A DNA stretch of 12,109 nucleotides from Massilia sp. UBA2709 (GTDB lineage: Bacteria > Pseudomonadota > Gammaproteobacteria > Burkholderiales > Burkholderiaceae_D): contig DEKZ01000451.1 in the NCBI GenBank assembly GCA_002354135.1, positions 14,017 to 26,125 on the forward strand. The letters are read 5' to 3'. Below are positions 1 through 11,947 of this stretch, piece by piece. The notes under the pieces are model-generated. The model did not search any database, was not told the origin of the DNA, and worked only from the letters and a program-made list of their open reading frames with translations. Each line of letters begins with the position of its first letter. Position 1 is the stretch's first letter. Both the position numbers and the translations under genes were made by a program.

Positions 1-103
1 GCACCTGTGCCCACGCGGTACCTCGGCTCCGCGGTCGAAATGTTGTTGTGGCCTGCTCAAGGTGAGACGGCGTGGACACAGGTGTCCACCCTACCAAATC
101 GGG
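1..103. repeat. BIME-like repeat unit A, left end cut by window
   Basis: First of two tandem copies of a short palindromic element. It opens inside a hairpin: gcac-ct-gtgc at 1-10 is followed by ccac, so the left arm lies off the window. A core with ggtacctcgg (17-26) follows, then a right hairpin with stem gtggacac (72-79), a 2-nt loop and gtgtccac (82-89), ending in ccctacc. The core aligns with unit B at an offset of 119 nt, with scattered substitutions. The two-hairpin layout matches bacterial interspersed mosaic elements made of inverted REP sequences. No convincing gene lies here; small open frames across it have no recognisable product. Confidence 0.75.
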
Positions 104-109
104 CAGCTT

Positions 110-214
110 CGTAGGGCGGGTTCTTGAACCCACACGGTACCTCGGCTTCGCGGTCGAAACGCTGTTGTGGCCTGCACATGGTGAGACAGCGTGGGCTCGA
201 GAGCCCACCCTACG
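110..214. repeat. BIME-like repeat unit B with GTAG-headed REP hairpins at both ends
   Basis: Complete unit with near-perfect terminal inverted repeats, cgtagggcggg at the left and cccaccctacg at the right (one mismatch). The left hairpin is gggttc (118-123), loop tt, gaaccc (126-131). The right hairpin is gtgggctc (191-198), loop ga, gagcccac (201-208). The core ggtacctcgg (136-145) and ggtgagac (180-187) repeat those of unit A. A GTAG tetranucleotide just outside the stem is a known feature of REP sequences recognised by RAYT proteins in E. coli. Its presence here, about 110 nt from a RAYT gene, supports this being a REP pair. Confidence 0.8.
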
Positions 215-257
215 AAAATCGGGACAGAGTGATGCCAGATTTTGCGCCCTGGAATAA

Positions 258-270
258 TAATTGGGGACAG
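258..270 (+). repeat. Left inverted repeat of the RAYT module
   Basis: Thirteen bases, taattggggacag, perfectly inverted relative to 1180-1192. The next bases (agatggg) resemble those after the outer copy gggacagag at 221-229, so the left side carries two similar ends about 43 nt apart. Confidence 0.65.
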
Positions 271-322
271 AGATGGGTTGGGTCGCTAAAATACGCCATC
301 CCGACCGTTTTTTGACGCTCCC

Positions 323-1027
323 ATGGCCCGCCAACCCCGCCTCATCCTCCCCAAGCAACCGCACCACATCCTCCAGCGCGGCAACGACCCGCAACTGGTC
401 TTCCGCGACGACGAGGACTACACCCGCTTCCTCGGCTGGCTGAAGGAAGCCTCGCGTTTCTACAAGGTGGCGATCCACGCCTACGCCCTGCTGCCGACCC
501 ATCTGCACCTGCTGGCCACGCCGCCCGACGAAGCCAGCCTGGCCGCGATGATGCAAAAGCTCGGCCGCTTCTACGTGCCCTGGTACAACGCCAAATACGG
601 TCGCTCTGGCGGGCTGTTCGAGGGACGCTTCCGTACGGCGGTGGTCGATACCGACAAACACTTCCTGATGTGCAGCCGCTTCATCGAGCTGGCGCCGACG
701 CGCGAAGGTCACGGAGCGGATCCCGGCGACTACGCCTGGTCGAGCTACGCCCACCACGCCGGCCTGCGGCCCGACCCGGTCATCACCGACCACGCCTTGT
801 TCTGGGAACTGGGCAATACGCCTTTCCAGCGCGAGGCCGCCTATATCGACCTGGTCCAGCAGGGCATTGCCGCCGACGAGCTGGCGCTGATCGCGTCGTC
901 CGTCCAGAAAGGCCAGCCGCTCGGCACCGAGGCTTTCAAGCGCGAACTCGAGCGCAAGACGCAGCGTCGCATCCTGCCGGCCAAGCGCGGCCGGCCGTTC
1001 AAGAAGGCCGCCCCAGAGCAGGTTTGA
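323..1027 (+). CDS. REP-associated tyrosine transposase (RAYT, IS200-like Y1 family), possibly catalytically impaired
   Basis: A 234-aa protein of the Y1/HUH single-strand transposase superfamily, RAYT branch. Family hallmarks are the N-terminal MARQPR and HHILQRGN segments, the metal-binding HUH motif in LPTHLHLL (His60, His62), and a WYNAKYGRSGGLFEGRF block (about 87-103). It also has the DPGDYAWSSY segment (about 132-141) and a basic C-terminal tail ending in KRGRPFKK, typical of longer RAYTs. RAYTs act on REP hairpins, and such hairpins lie directly upstream. Odd point: the block usually read as RYIELNPVRAG is SRFIELAPTREG here, putting Phe120 where I align the nucleophilic Tyr (Tyr115 of E. 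coli RAYT) and changing the adjacent NPV. The enzyme may be inactive or use another residue. There is no clear Shine-Dalgarno before the ATG; the start is chosen because MARxPR is the usual family beginning. Confidence 0.88.
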   Translation: MARQPRLILPKQPHHILQRGNDPQLVFRDDEDYTRFLGWLKEASRFYKVAIHAYALLPTHLHLLATPPDEASLAAMMQKLGRFYVPWYNAKYGRSGGLFEGRFRTAVVDTDKHFLMCSRFIELAPTREGHGADPGDYAWSSYAHHAGLRPDPVITDHALFWELGNTPFQREAAYIDLVQQGIAADELALIASSVQKGQPLGTEAFKRELERKTQRRILPAKRGRPFKKAAPEQV

Positions 1028-1179
1028 TTCCCTCCGGCCCGGTGCAAGGGCGCGCCTGCTTTTCCTGGCCAAAGCCACCTCAGCAGCTTGTTCTGAGCTG
1101 TTCGCAATCTTCTGCCTTTCGACCCTCATCCACGCGAATAAATTTCGCCGGAAAACGGGCTTTTGGACATGTTGCGAAC

Positions 1180-1192
1180 CTGTCCCCAATTA
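1180..1192 (-). repeat. Right inverted repeat of the RAYT module
   Basis: ctgtccccaatta, the exact reverse complement of 258-270. A diverged second copy, ccgaccctaatt (9 of 12 bases shared with ctgtccccaatt), follows at 1228-1239, just before the proposed gltB promoter. Confidence 0.65.
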
Positions 1193-1246
1193 AAAGAAGA
1201 GCTGGCAAGTCATCAGTTAATTCGACTCCGACCCTAATTGTTCTGC

Positions 1247-1275
1247 TTGATGCGTCTGCTGCATTGCACTATTCT
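1247..1275 (+). promoter_or_regulatory. Candidate sigma70-type promoter of gltB
   Basis: TTGATG (1247-1252) and TATTCT (1270-1275) are separated by exactly 17 nt, a plausible -35/-10 pair about 40 nt upstream of the gltB start. It is the best match I see in the 287-nt gap between the RAYT gene and gltB. It lies only a few bases beyond the diverged right-end repeat of the RAYT module. No experimental or comparative support is available. Confidence 0.4.
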
Positions 1276-1314
1276 CGGCCTTCAACCCCTGAAATATGCT
1301 GTGGAGAGCCCTTC

Positions 1315-6036
<4,722 letters not shown>

Positions 6037-6053
6037 GCAAACGCGATGGCAAC

Positions 6054-6108
6054 CGTAGGGTGGGGTCATTGAGGCCGGGGGCCTCAATGACGAAGTGCCC
6101 ACCTGACG
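6054..6108. repeat. REP-like nested hairpin between gltB and gltD
   Basis: The outer parts, cgtagggtggg (6054-6064) and gtgcccacc (6095-6103), are the two sides of the same GTAGGGTGGGC-type REP seen elsewhere in the window and can pair as GGTGGG (6059-6064) with CCCACC (6098-6103). Nested inside is a perfect 12-bp inverted repeat: gtcattgaggcc (6065-6076), loop ggg, ggcctcaatgac (6080-6091). There is no T-run after it, so it is not a typical intrinsic terminator. In the gltBD transcript it would form a very stable structure that could affect mRNA decay or the GltB:GltD ratio. Confidence 0.7.
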
Positions 6109-6115
6109 ACCGCAC

Positions 6116-6151
6116 GCTCCGCCGCACAAAAAGGCGGAGCCGATCTTCGGC
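6116..6151 (+). other. Tandem hairpins in the gltD leader
   Basis: An 8-bp stem, gctccgcc (6116-6123) with ggcggagc (6133-6140), encloses a 9-nt A-rich loop. A partly overlapping 5-bp stem, gccga (6139-6143) with tcggc (6147-6151), ends seven bases before the gltD ribosome-binding site aaagga (6158-6163). The base pairing is evident from sequence. Any role in translation control or in protecting the mRNA is inference. Confidence 0.45.
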
Positions 6152-6171
6152 ACCAACAAAGGAAAAACAGC

Positions 6172-7635
<1,464 letters not shown>

Positions 7636-7656
7636 GCGATGCGCTGATACTGGAAG

Positions 7657-7682
7657 AGGGCGCACCGAGGTGCGCCCTTTTT
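7657..7682 (+). terminator. Intrinsic terminator of the gltBD operon
   Basis: Perfect 10-bp stem agggcgcacc (7657-7666) with ggtgcgccct (7669-7678), a minimal GA loop, and a run of five T (7678-7682). It starts 21 nt after the gltD stop codon. This is the clearest rho-independent terminator in the window and separates the glt genes from the mla genes. Confidence 0.9.
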
Positions 7683-7958
7683 GTCAGCCGGACGCCGCTT
7701 TGGGTGGGCACGGGCGGGCCGGAATCGATGCGGGCGGGAGCGCGCGGCGGTGGTCGCAGCGTCGGGCTAAATTGTTCAGTAGAGCTACAAATGTTGACTT
7801 AAGCCAACAATTAGAAATGTTGGCATATATGCATATCTCAACAAAAACAATTACTTACAACTTTAAATAGCTGACCCACGGGTTATTTGTGTTGTAATCT
7901 CGCGTCGGCGGCCCTGTCGAAACCGAGGTGCCTCAAGCAGCGGTTGCCGTTTCTGCAC
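7683..7958. other. Non-coding gap between gltBD and mla, GC-rich then AT-rich
   Basis: No credible gene is seen. The first part (to about 7767) is very GC-rich and contains gggtgggcac (7702-7711), which matches one arm of the local REP hairpins but has no second arm, so it may be a decayed REP. The composition then switches abruptly to an AT-rich stretch (about 7768-7870) holding the palindrome cluster listed separately. It returns to ordinary composition before the mlaF start. Confidence 0.6.
7789..7843. promoter_or_regulatory. AT-rich cluster of TGTTG/CAACA palindromes
   Basis: A 24-nt near-palindrome (7789-7812) is centred on CTTAAG with TGTTG and CAACA arms; only two base pairs break its symmetry. 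Its right arm also forms a second inverted repeat, gccaaca (7803-7809) with tgttggc (7818-7824) across 8 nt. Overlapping perfect palindromes gcatatatgc (7823-7832) and atatgcatat (7827-7836) follow, then another CAACA (7839-7843). The alternating half-sites look like an operator array for a dimeric regulator. This is inference; I do not recognise a named binding site. Confidence 0.45.
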
Positions 7959-7964
7959 TACAAT
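7959..7964 (+). promoter_or_regulatory. Candidate -10 element for the mla operon
   Basis: TACAAT is a good -10 hexamer 31 nt upstream of the mlaF GTG. It would give a short leader of roughly 24 nt. I see no convincing -35 at the right distance: TTGCCG at 7944-7949 is only 9 nt away. The promoter, if real, may need an activator or an extended element. Confidence 0.35.
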
Positions 7965-7994
7965 ACGGGATTCCCCAAAACCGAATAACCCTCT

Positions 7995-8798
7995 GTGTCT
8001 AACCTTGTAGAAATACGCGATCTCGAGTTCGGCTACGGCGATCGGAAGATCCTGTCGAACCTGCGCATGGATTTCCCGCGCGGCAAGCTGATTGCCGTCA
8101 TGGGCGGGTCCGGCTGCGGCAAGACCACGGTGCTGCGCCTGATCGGCGGACAGATTCGTCCGCAGCGCGGCGAAGTGCGGGTCGGCGGCGAGGTCGTGCA
8201 TCAGCTCAACACCAAAGGCCTGTACCGGCTGCGCCGCCGCATGGGCATGCTGTTCCAGTTCGGCGCCTTGTTCAATGACCTGACCATCTTCGACAACGTC
8301 GCTTTCCCGCTGCGCGAGCATACCGACCTGTCCGAAGAAATGATCCGCGACCTCGTGCTGATGAAGCTGAATGCCGTCGGCCTGCGCAATGCGCAGAAGC
8401 TCAAGCCGCGCGAGATTTCCGGCGGCATGGCGCGCCGCGTCGGCGTGGCGCGCGCGATCGCGCTCGATCCGGAACTGATCATGTACGACGAGCCTTTCGC
8501 CGGCCTCGACCCGATTTCAATGGGCGTCACCGCCAACCTGATCCGCAACCTGAACGACGCGCTCGGCTCGACCTCGATCCTGGTCTCGCACGACGTCAAC
8601 GAGACCTTCGCGATCGCCGACTATGTCTACTTCATGTCGGCCGGCAAAATCGTCGCCGAAGGCACGCCGGCCGAGCTGCGCGTGTCGACCGATCCTTATG
8701 TGAAGCAGTTCGTGAACGCCGAGCCCGACGGTCCCGTGCCCTTCCATTATCCAGGCAAGCCGCTTGCCGACGACCTGGGCCTGGGAGTGCAGCAATGA
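7995..8798 (+). CDS. mlaF: Mla lipid transport ABC ATPase MlaF
   Basis: A 267-aa cytoplasmic ATP-binding subunit that powers the inner-membrane MlaFEDB phospholipid transporter. ABC motifs, numbered from the GTG start: Walker A GGSGCGKT (37-44), Q-loop Gln88 in LFQFGALF, signature ISGGMARR (141-148), Walker B LIMYDEP (161-167) with catalytic Glu166, and switch His199 in VSHD. The SGGM signature in place of SGGQ is typical of the MlaF/Ttg2A group. The GTG at 7995 is chosen because it gives the expected N-terminus (SNLVEIRDLEFGYG) and no ATG lies at a suitable site; there is no strong Shine-Dalgarno. It is the first gene of the operon, and its TGA overlaps the mlaE ATG by 4 nt (ATGA), suggesting translational coupling. 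C-terminal residues beyond about 235 probably contact a neighbouring subunit, as in E. coli MlaF. Confidence 0.95.
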   Translation: MSNLVEIRDLEFGYGDRKILSNLRMDFPRGKLIAVMGGSGCGKTTVLRLIGGQIRPQRGEVRVGGEVVHQLNTKGLYRLRRRMGMLFQFGALFNDLTIFDNVAFPLREHTDLSEEMIRDLVLMKLNAVGLRNAQKLKPREISGGMARRVGVARAIALDPELIMYDEPFAGLDPISMGVTANLIRNLNDALGSTSILVSHDVNETFAIADYVYFMSAGKIVAEGTPAELRVSTDPYVKQFVNAEPDGPVPFHYPGKPLADDLGLGVQQ

Positions 8799-9580
8799 TC
8801 CTGAATTTCTTCGAGGCGGCCGGCCGCACCGTGCGCGAGGCCATCGAAAACCTGGGCTTCGCGACCCGCGCTTTCTTCAACCTGCTGCGTTTCTCGCTGG
8901 GGGCTTTCCGTCGCCCGACCCTGATTTCCGAGCAGATTCACTTCATCGGTAACTATTCGCTGGTGATCACCATCGTGTCCGGCCTGTTCGTCGGCCTGGT
9001 GCTGGGCCTGCAGTTCTACGTCAACCTGATCCAGTTCGGCGCCGAGGAAAAGCTCGGCTCGCTGACGGCCCTGTCGCTGATCCGCGAACTCGGTCCGGTC
9101 GTGACGGCGCTGCTGTTCGCGGGCCGCGCCGGCACCTCGCTGACCGCGGAGATCGGCCTGATGAAGTCCAACGACGAGCTGTCGGCCATGGAAATGATGG
9201 CCGTGAACCCGGTGCAGCGCGTGCTGGCGCCCCGTTTCTGGGGCGGCGTCATCGCCATGCCGGTGCTGGCCGCGGTGTTCTCGGCTGTCGGCATCATGGG
9301 CAGCTACCTGGTCGCCGTCAAACTGCTCAGCCTGGATGAAGGCGCGTTCTGGTCGCAGATGCAGGCCGGCGTGGATGTCCAGCGTGACGTGATCAGCAGC
9401 ATCATCAAGAGTTTCGTATTCGGTGTTGCCGTGACGTTCACCGCACTGTTCCAGGGCTACCACGTGAAGCCGACCCCGGCCGACGTGGCGCGCGCGACGA
9501 CCCGCACCGTCGTCATCGCTTCGCTGCTGGTCCTGGGCCTGGACTTCGTCATGACCGCCCTGATGTTCACCCCACAATAA
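8795..9580 (+). CDS. mlaE: Mla lipid transport permease MlaE
   Basis: A 261-aa inner-membrane permease of the MlaE family, the transmembrane core of the MlaFEDB complex. It starts with an amphipathic N-terminal stretch, then hydrophobic segments near 50-75, 98-115, 145-172, 205-225 and 238-258. Conserved blocks include SLIRELGPVVTALLFAGRAG (about 94-113, with Glu98 matching the position known in E. coli), TAEIGLMKSNDELSAMEMMAV, and RATTRTVVIASLLVLGLDF near the end. GGGAG (8783-8787) sits 7 nt before the ATG, inside the end of mlaF, and the two genes overlap by 4 nt. Length and motifs fit the family closely. Confidence 0.95.
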   Translation: MILNFFEAAGRTVREAIENLGFATRAFFNLLRFSLGAFRRPTLISEQIHFIGNYSLVITIVSGLFVGLVLGLQFYVNLIQFGAEEKLGSLTALSLIRELGPVVTALLFAGRAGTSLTAEIGLMKSNDELSAMEMMAVNPVQRVLAPRFWGGVIAMPVLAAVFSAVGIMGSYLVAVKLLSLDEGAFWSQMQAGVDVQRDVISSIIKSFVFGVAVTFTALFQGYHVKPTPADVARATTRTVVIASLLVLGLDFVMTALMFTPQ

Positions 9581-9630
9581 AAATCGTTTCGTTTGGCCGC
9601 GCACAGACGGCCTGAAGACTAGGAAATACT

Positions 9631-10104
9631 ATGCATCGCAAAATCATCGACGTCTGGGTCGGCCTGTTTGTCCTGTTGGGCGCTGCCGCCGTTCTGTTCC
9701 TGGCCCTCCAGGCAGGGAACATGAGCACGCTCTCGTTCACCGACACGTATGCCGTGACTGGTAAGTTCGATAACATTGGTGGATTGAAGCCACAGGCGCC
9801 GGTCAAGAGCGCCGGTGTCGTGGTGGGTCGCGTAGGCGACATTACTTTCGACGACAAGACCTATCAGGCGCAGGTGCGCCTCGATCTGGACCAAAGCTAC
9901 CATTTCCCGAAAGATTCGTCGCTCAAGATCCTGACCGCAGGCTTGCTGGGCGAGCAATATATTGGCATCGAACCGGGCGGCGACACCAACAACCTCGTCG
10001 ACGGCGATCGAATCAACCGTACGCAATCGGCGACCGTGCTGGAAGACCTGATCAACCAGTTCATCTACAGCAAGGCTGCCGAAGGAAAGGATGGCAGCGA
10101 ATGA
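9631..10104 (+). CDS. mlaD: Mla lipid transport MCE-domain protein MlaD
   Basis: A 157-aa inner-membrane-anchored periplasmic protein with a single N-terminal transmembrane helix (about 9-28) and one MCE domain (about 38-117). The domain carries KFDNIGGLKPQAPVKSAGVVVGRVG and TAGLLGEQYIGIEPG, the usual MlaD landmarks. MlaD forms a hexameric ring with a hydrophobic pore that passes lipid between MlaC and MlaE. The segment SATVLEDLINQFIY near 137-150 matches the end of the helical region. The tail after it is only a few residues, shorter than in E. coli MlaD (183 aa). AGGAAA (9621-9626) supports the ATG. The 50-nt gap after mlaE is the first clear break in the operon, and its TGA overlaps the mlaA ATG. 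Confidence 0.95.
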   Translation: MHRKIIDVWVGLFVLLGAAAVLFLALQAGNMSTLSFTDTYAVTGKFDNIGGLKPQAPVKSAGVVVGRVGDITFDDKTYQAQVRLDLDQSYHFPKDSSLKILTAGLLGEQYIGIEPGGDTNNLVDGDRINRTQSATVLEDLINQFIYSKAAEGKDGSE

Positions 10105-10901
10105 AGAGCAAGAACATGACGACCCTGCCGCGCTCCCGCGGCCTGGCCCTGGCAGTGGCCGCCTGCGCCGTGCTGTCCGGCTGCGCGGCACCCAGCAATC
10201 CGCAAGACCCGTTCGAGAAGTTCAACCGGGCCAGCTTCGCCTTCAACGACACGGTCGACCGCGTCGCCCTGAAGCCGGCCGCGACCGTCTACAAGAACGT
10301 GACCCCGGGCTTCGTGCAGACCGGTGTCGGCAATTTCTTCGGCAACCTGTCGGATGCCTGGAGCGCCGTCAACAACATCCTGCAAGGCAAGGGTGAAGCC
10401 GGCATGACCGACTTCACGCGTTTCGCGCTGAACTCGACCTTCGGCATCGCCGGCCTGCTCGACATCGCCTCGGAAGCCGGCCTGCAGAAACACGACGAAG
10501 ACTTCGGCCAGACCCTCGGTTATTGGGGTGTTCCTTCCGGTCCCTACTTGATGTTGCCGATTTTCGGCCCATCTACGGTACGTGACACCACTGCGTTGCC
10601 GGCCGACCTGTGGGGAGATCCGTGGAACCACAAGGAGCCGGCCAACTGGCGCAACATCGGCACCGGCGTGCGCGTCGTCGATACGCGCGCGTCGATCCTC
10701 GATGCATCGAACCTGATGGAAGAAGCAGCGCTGGACCGTTACGAATTCATTCGTGACGGCTTCCTGCAGCGCCGCCAGAGCCAGGTGTTCGACGGCAACA
10801 CCGAGCGCGCCGAAGCGGACCAGGACGATGCACAGGACCAGCCGACCTCGAATACCCAGGTCGTGCCGGAACCGGCCTCGCCCGAAAAGACGCAGCAGTA
10901 A
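10101..10901 (+). CDS. mlaA: Outer-membrane lipoprotein MlaA (VacJ)
   Basis: A 266-aa lipoprotein that sits in the outer membrane and removes misplaced phospholipid from the outer leaflet, handing it to MlaC. The signal peptide ends in the lipobox LSGC with lipidated Cys28; residue +2 is Ala, not Asp, consistent with outer-membrane sorting. Family blocks: DPFEKFNRASFAFND (about 36-50), STFGIAGLLDIASEAGL, and DFGQTLGYWGVPSGPYLMLP followed by IFGPSTVRD. The last 40 or so residues are acidic and rich in Gln, Pro and Ala and are probably disordered. The ATG at 10101 overlaps the mlaD stop (ATGA); Met6 is an alternative start that would still leave a usable signal peptide. Having mlaA inside the mla operon is common in betaproteobacteria but not in E. 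coli, where it is separate. Confidence 0.95.
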   Translation: MKSKNMTTLPRSRGLALAVAACAVLSGCAAPSNPQDPFEKFNRASFAFNDTVDRVALKPAATVYKNVTPGFVQTGVGNFFGNLSDAWSAVNNILQGKGEAGMTDFTRFALNSTFGIAGLLDIASEAGLQKHDEDFGQTLGYWGVPSGPYLMLPIFGPSTVRDTTALPADLWGDPWNHKEPANWRNIGTGVRVVDTRASILDASNLMEEAALDRYEFIRDGFLQRRQSQVFDGNTERAEADQDDAQDQPTSNTQVVPEPASPEKTQQ

Positions 10902-10982
10902 TGGTAAAAAATAGTCCGGCGAGCAGCCCCGCATGACGCGGCGCCCAGCCGGAGACGCCAACGAACAGAAAAGAGAGCCCAT

Positions 10983-11630
10983 ATGAAACCAATCGCCCAC
11001 CTCATCGCCACCGTTGCCTCCGTCGCCTTTGCCACCAGCGTGATCGCCGCCCCGGCGCCGGCCACCGCCGAAGCCCCTGACGTGCTGGTCAAGCGCATCA
11101 GCGCCGACGTCATCGAGACCGTCAAGGCCGACAAGGACATCCAGGCCGGCAACCGCGCCAAGATCATGGAGCTGGTCAATTCGAAGATCCTGCCGCACGT
11201 GGATGCCGAGAAGATGACCGCACAGGCAGCGGGCCAGTTCTGGCGCCAGGCCACCCCGGAACAGCAGAAGCGCCTGTCGGAAGAATTCCGCACGCTGCTG
11301 GTGTACACCTACTCGGGTGCGCTGTCGCAAATCAAGAACGAAACCGTCGAATTCAAGCCGATGCGTTCGAGCCCGGAAGACACCGACGTCGAAGTGCGTT
11401 CGCAGGTGAACGTCACCCGCGGCGAGCCGATCACGCTGAACTACCGCCTGGCCAAGGGCAACCAGGGCTGGAAGATCTACGACATCAACGTGCTGGGCGC
11501 CTGGCTGGTCGAGACCTACAAGGGCACCTTCAAAGCCGAGATCAACAAGTCCGGCATCGATGGCCTGATCAACCGCCTGGCCGAGCGTAACCGCCAGCTG
11601 GCCAGCAAGCCGCTGAAGGCGCCGAAGTAA
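10983..11630 (+). CDS. mlaC: Periplasmic phospholipid carrier MlaC
   Basis: A 215-aa soluble periplasmic shuttle that carries phospholipid between MlaA and MlaD (Ttg2D/MlaC family). The signal peptide is a short Lys-containing start, a hydrophobic core (about 5-20) and a likely cleavage site around VIAA-PAPA (after residue 22 or 23). The mature part has the typical AGQFWRQATPEQQKRLSEEF stretch and then LLVYTYSGAL, followed by NYRLAKGNQGWKIYDINVLG and a helical, basic C-terminus. Length is normal. A purine-rich AAAAGAGAG precedes the ATG. The 81-nt gap after mlaA contains only a weak GC hairpin with ccggc and gccgg ends and no visible promoter, so it is probably co-transcribed. Confidence 0.94.
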   Translation: MKPIAHLIATVASVAFATSVIAAPAPATAEAPDVLVKRISADVIETVKADKDIQAGNRAKIMELVNSKILPHVDAEKMTAQAAGQFWRQATPEQQKRLSEEFRTLLVYTYSGALSQIKNETVEFKPMRSSPEDTDVEVRSQVNVTRGEPITLNYRLAKGNQGWKIYDINVLGAWLVETYKGTFKAEINKSGIDGLINRLAERNRQLASKPLKAPK

Positions 11631-11633
11631 TCG

Positions 11634-11909
11634 ATGGCAGAAGCAAATCCCATGCTCTCGCTCGACGCCCTGACCTTCCAGAATGCCAACGCGGCGCTGG
11701 AGCAGGGCAATGCAGCGATCCAGGCCGGCGAGACCGAGTTCGACCTGGGCGGCGTGCGCGCCGTCGATTCGTCCGGCGTCGCCCTGCTGCTCGCCTGGCA
11801 GCGCCGCGCGCGCGATGCCGGGCAGAAGCTCACCTTCATCAATGTGCCGGCGAATATCGATGCGCTGGTCAATCTGTACGGCCTGGACGGGGTGCTGGAG
11901 CGGTCGTAA
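11634..11909 (+). CDS. mlaB: STAS-domain regulatory subunit MlaB
   Basis: A 91-aa cytoplasmic STAS-domain protein that binds MlaF and stabilises or activates the MlaFEDB complex. The strand-loop-helix block VRAVDSSGVALLLAW (about 41-55) is the STAS signature. Ser46 sits where E. coli MlaB has the functionally important Thr52 (VDTGG), a conservative change that keeps the hydroxyl. The protein has no membrane segment or signal. It begins 3 nt after the mlaC stop, so it is almost certainly translated from the same transcript. It is the last mla gene seen here; a REP hairpin follows within 15 nt. Confidence 0.92.
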   Translation: MAEANPMLSLDALTFQNANAALEQGNAAIQAGETEFDLGGVRAVDSSGVALLLAWQRRARDAGQKLTFINVPANIDALVNLYGLDGVLERS

Positions 11910-11921
11910 TCAACGATCGTG

Positions 11922-11947
11922 GTAGGGTGGGCACTCCGTGCCCACGC
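11922..11947. repeat. REP hairpin downstream of mlaB
   Basis: A GTAG head (11922-11925) is followed by stem gtgggcac (11927-11934), loop tcc and gtgcccac (11938-11945), then gcg. It is the cleanest copy of the REP family seen at 1-214 and 6054-6108. There is no T-run, so termination by this hairpin alone is doubtful, but it could protect the 3' end of the mla mRNA. Confidence 0.8.

Larger units (their letters stand above)
258..1192 (+). mobile_element. RAYT transposase module bounded by 13-nt inverted repeats
   Basis: The sequence taattggggacag (258-270) reappears as its exact reverse complement, ctgtccccaatta, at 1180-1192. The pair encloses the single RAYT gene with 52 nt before it and 152 nt after it. 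Weaker second copies lie just outside on each side: aatcgggacagag at 218-230 and ccgaccctaatt at 1228-1239. The real boundary is therefore uncertain. RAYT genes are usually domesticated single-copy genes rather than self-mobile elements, so 'mobile element' is a working label. The repeat itself is seen directly; its role as a terminus is inferred. Confidence 0.5.

Noticed and set aside
1..214. CRISPR-like array, because of the tandem repeats
   Set aside because: Only two units of about 105 nt with hairpin ends; no short direct repeats with unique spacers and no cas genes.
1..257. Small open frames across the tandem repeats
   Set aside because: They run through the palindromic repeat units and show no protein family signal.
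281..313. ggtcg/cgacc stem followed by six T, just before the RAYT gene, as a terminator
   Set aside because: Only a 5-bp stem with a 16-nt loop; too weak to claim, though the T-run is real.
670..1314. The gltB reading frame stays open upstream to 670, giving a possible 1788-aa protein
   Set aside because: The added N-terminus reads Arg/Pro-rich shadow sequence over the RAYT gene and shows no family similarity. GltB needs a short propeptide before Cys16, and a good ribosome-binding site precedes 1315.
7702..7711. Full REP element in the gltD-mlaF gap
   Set aside because: Only one arm (gggtgggcac) is present, with no partner; at most a decayed half copy.
7670..7870. Small open frame through the gap upstream of mlaF
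   Set aside because: It crosses the terminator tail, a GC-rich stretch and the palindromic AT-rich stretch, has no good ribosome-binding site and no recognisable product.
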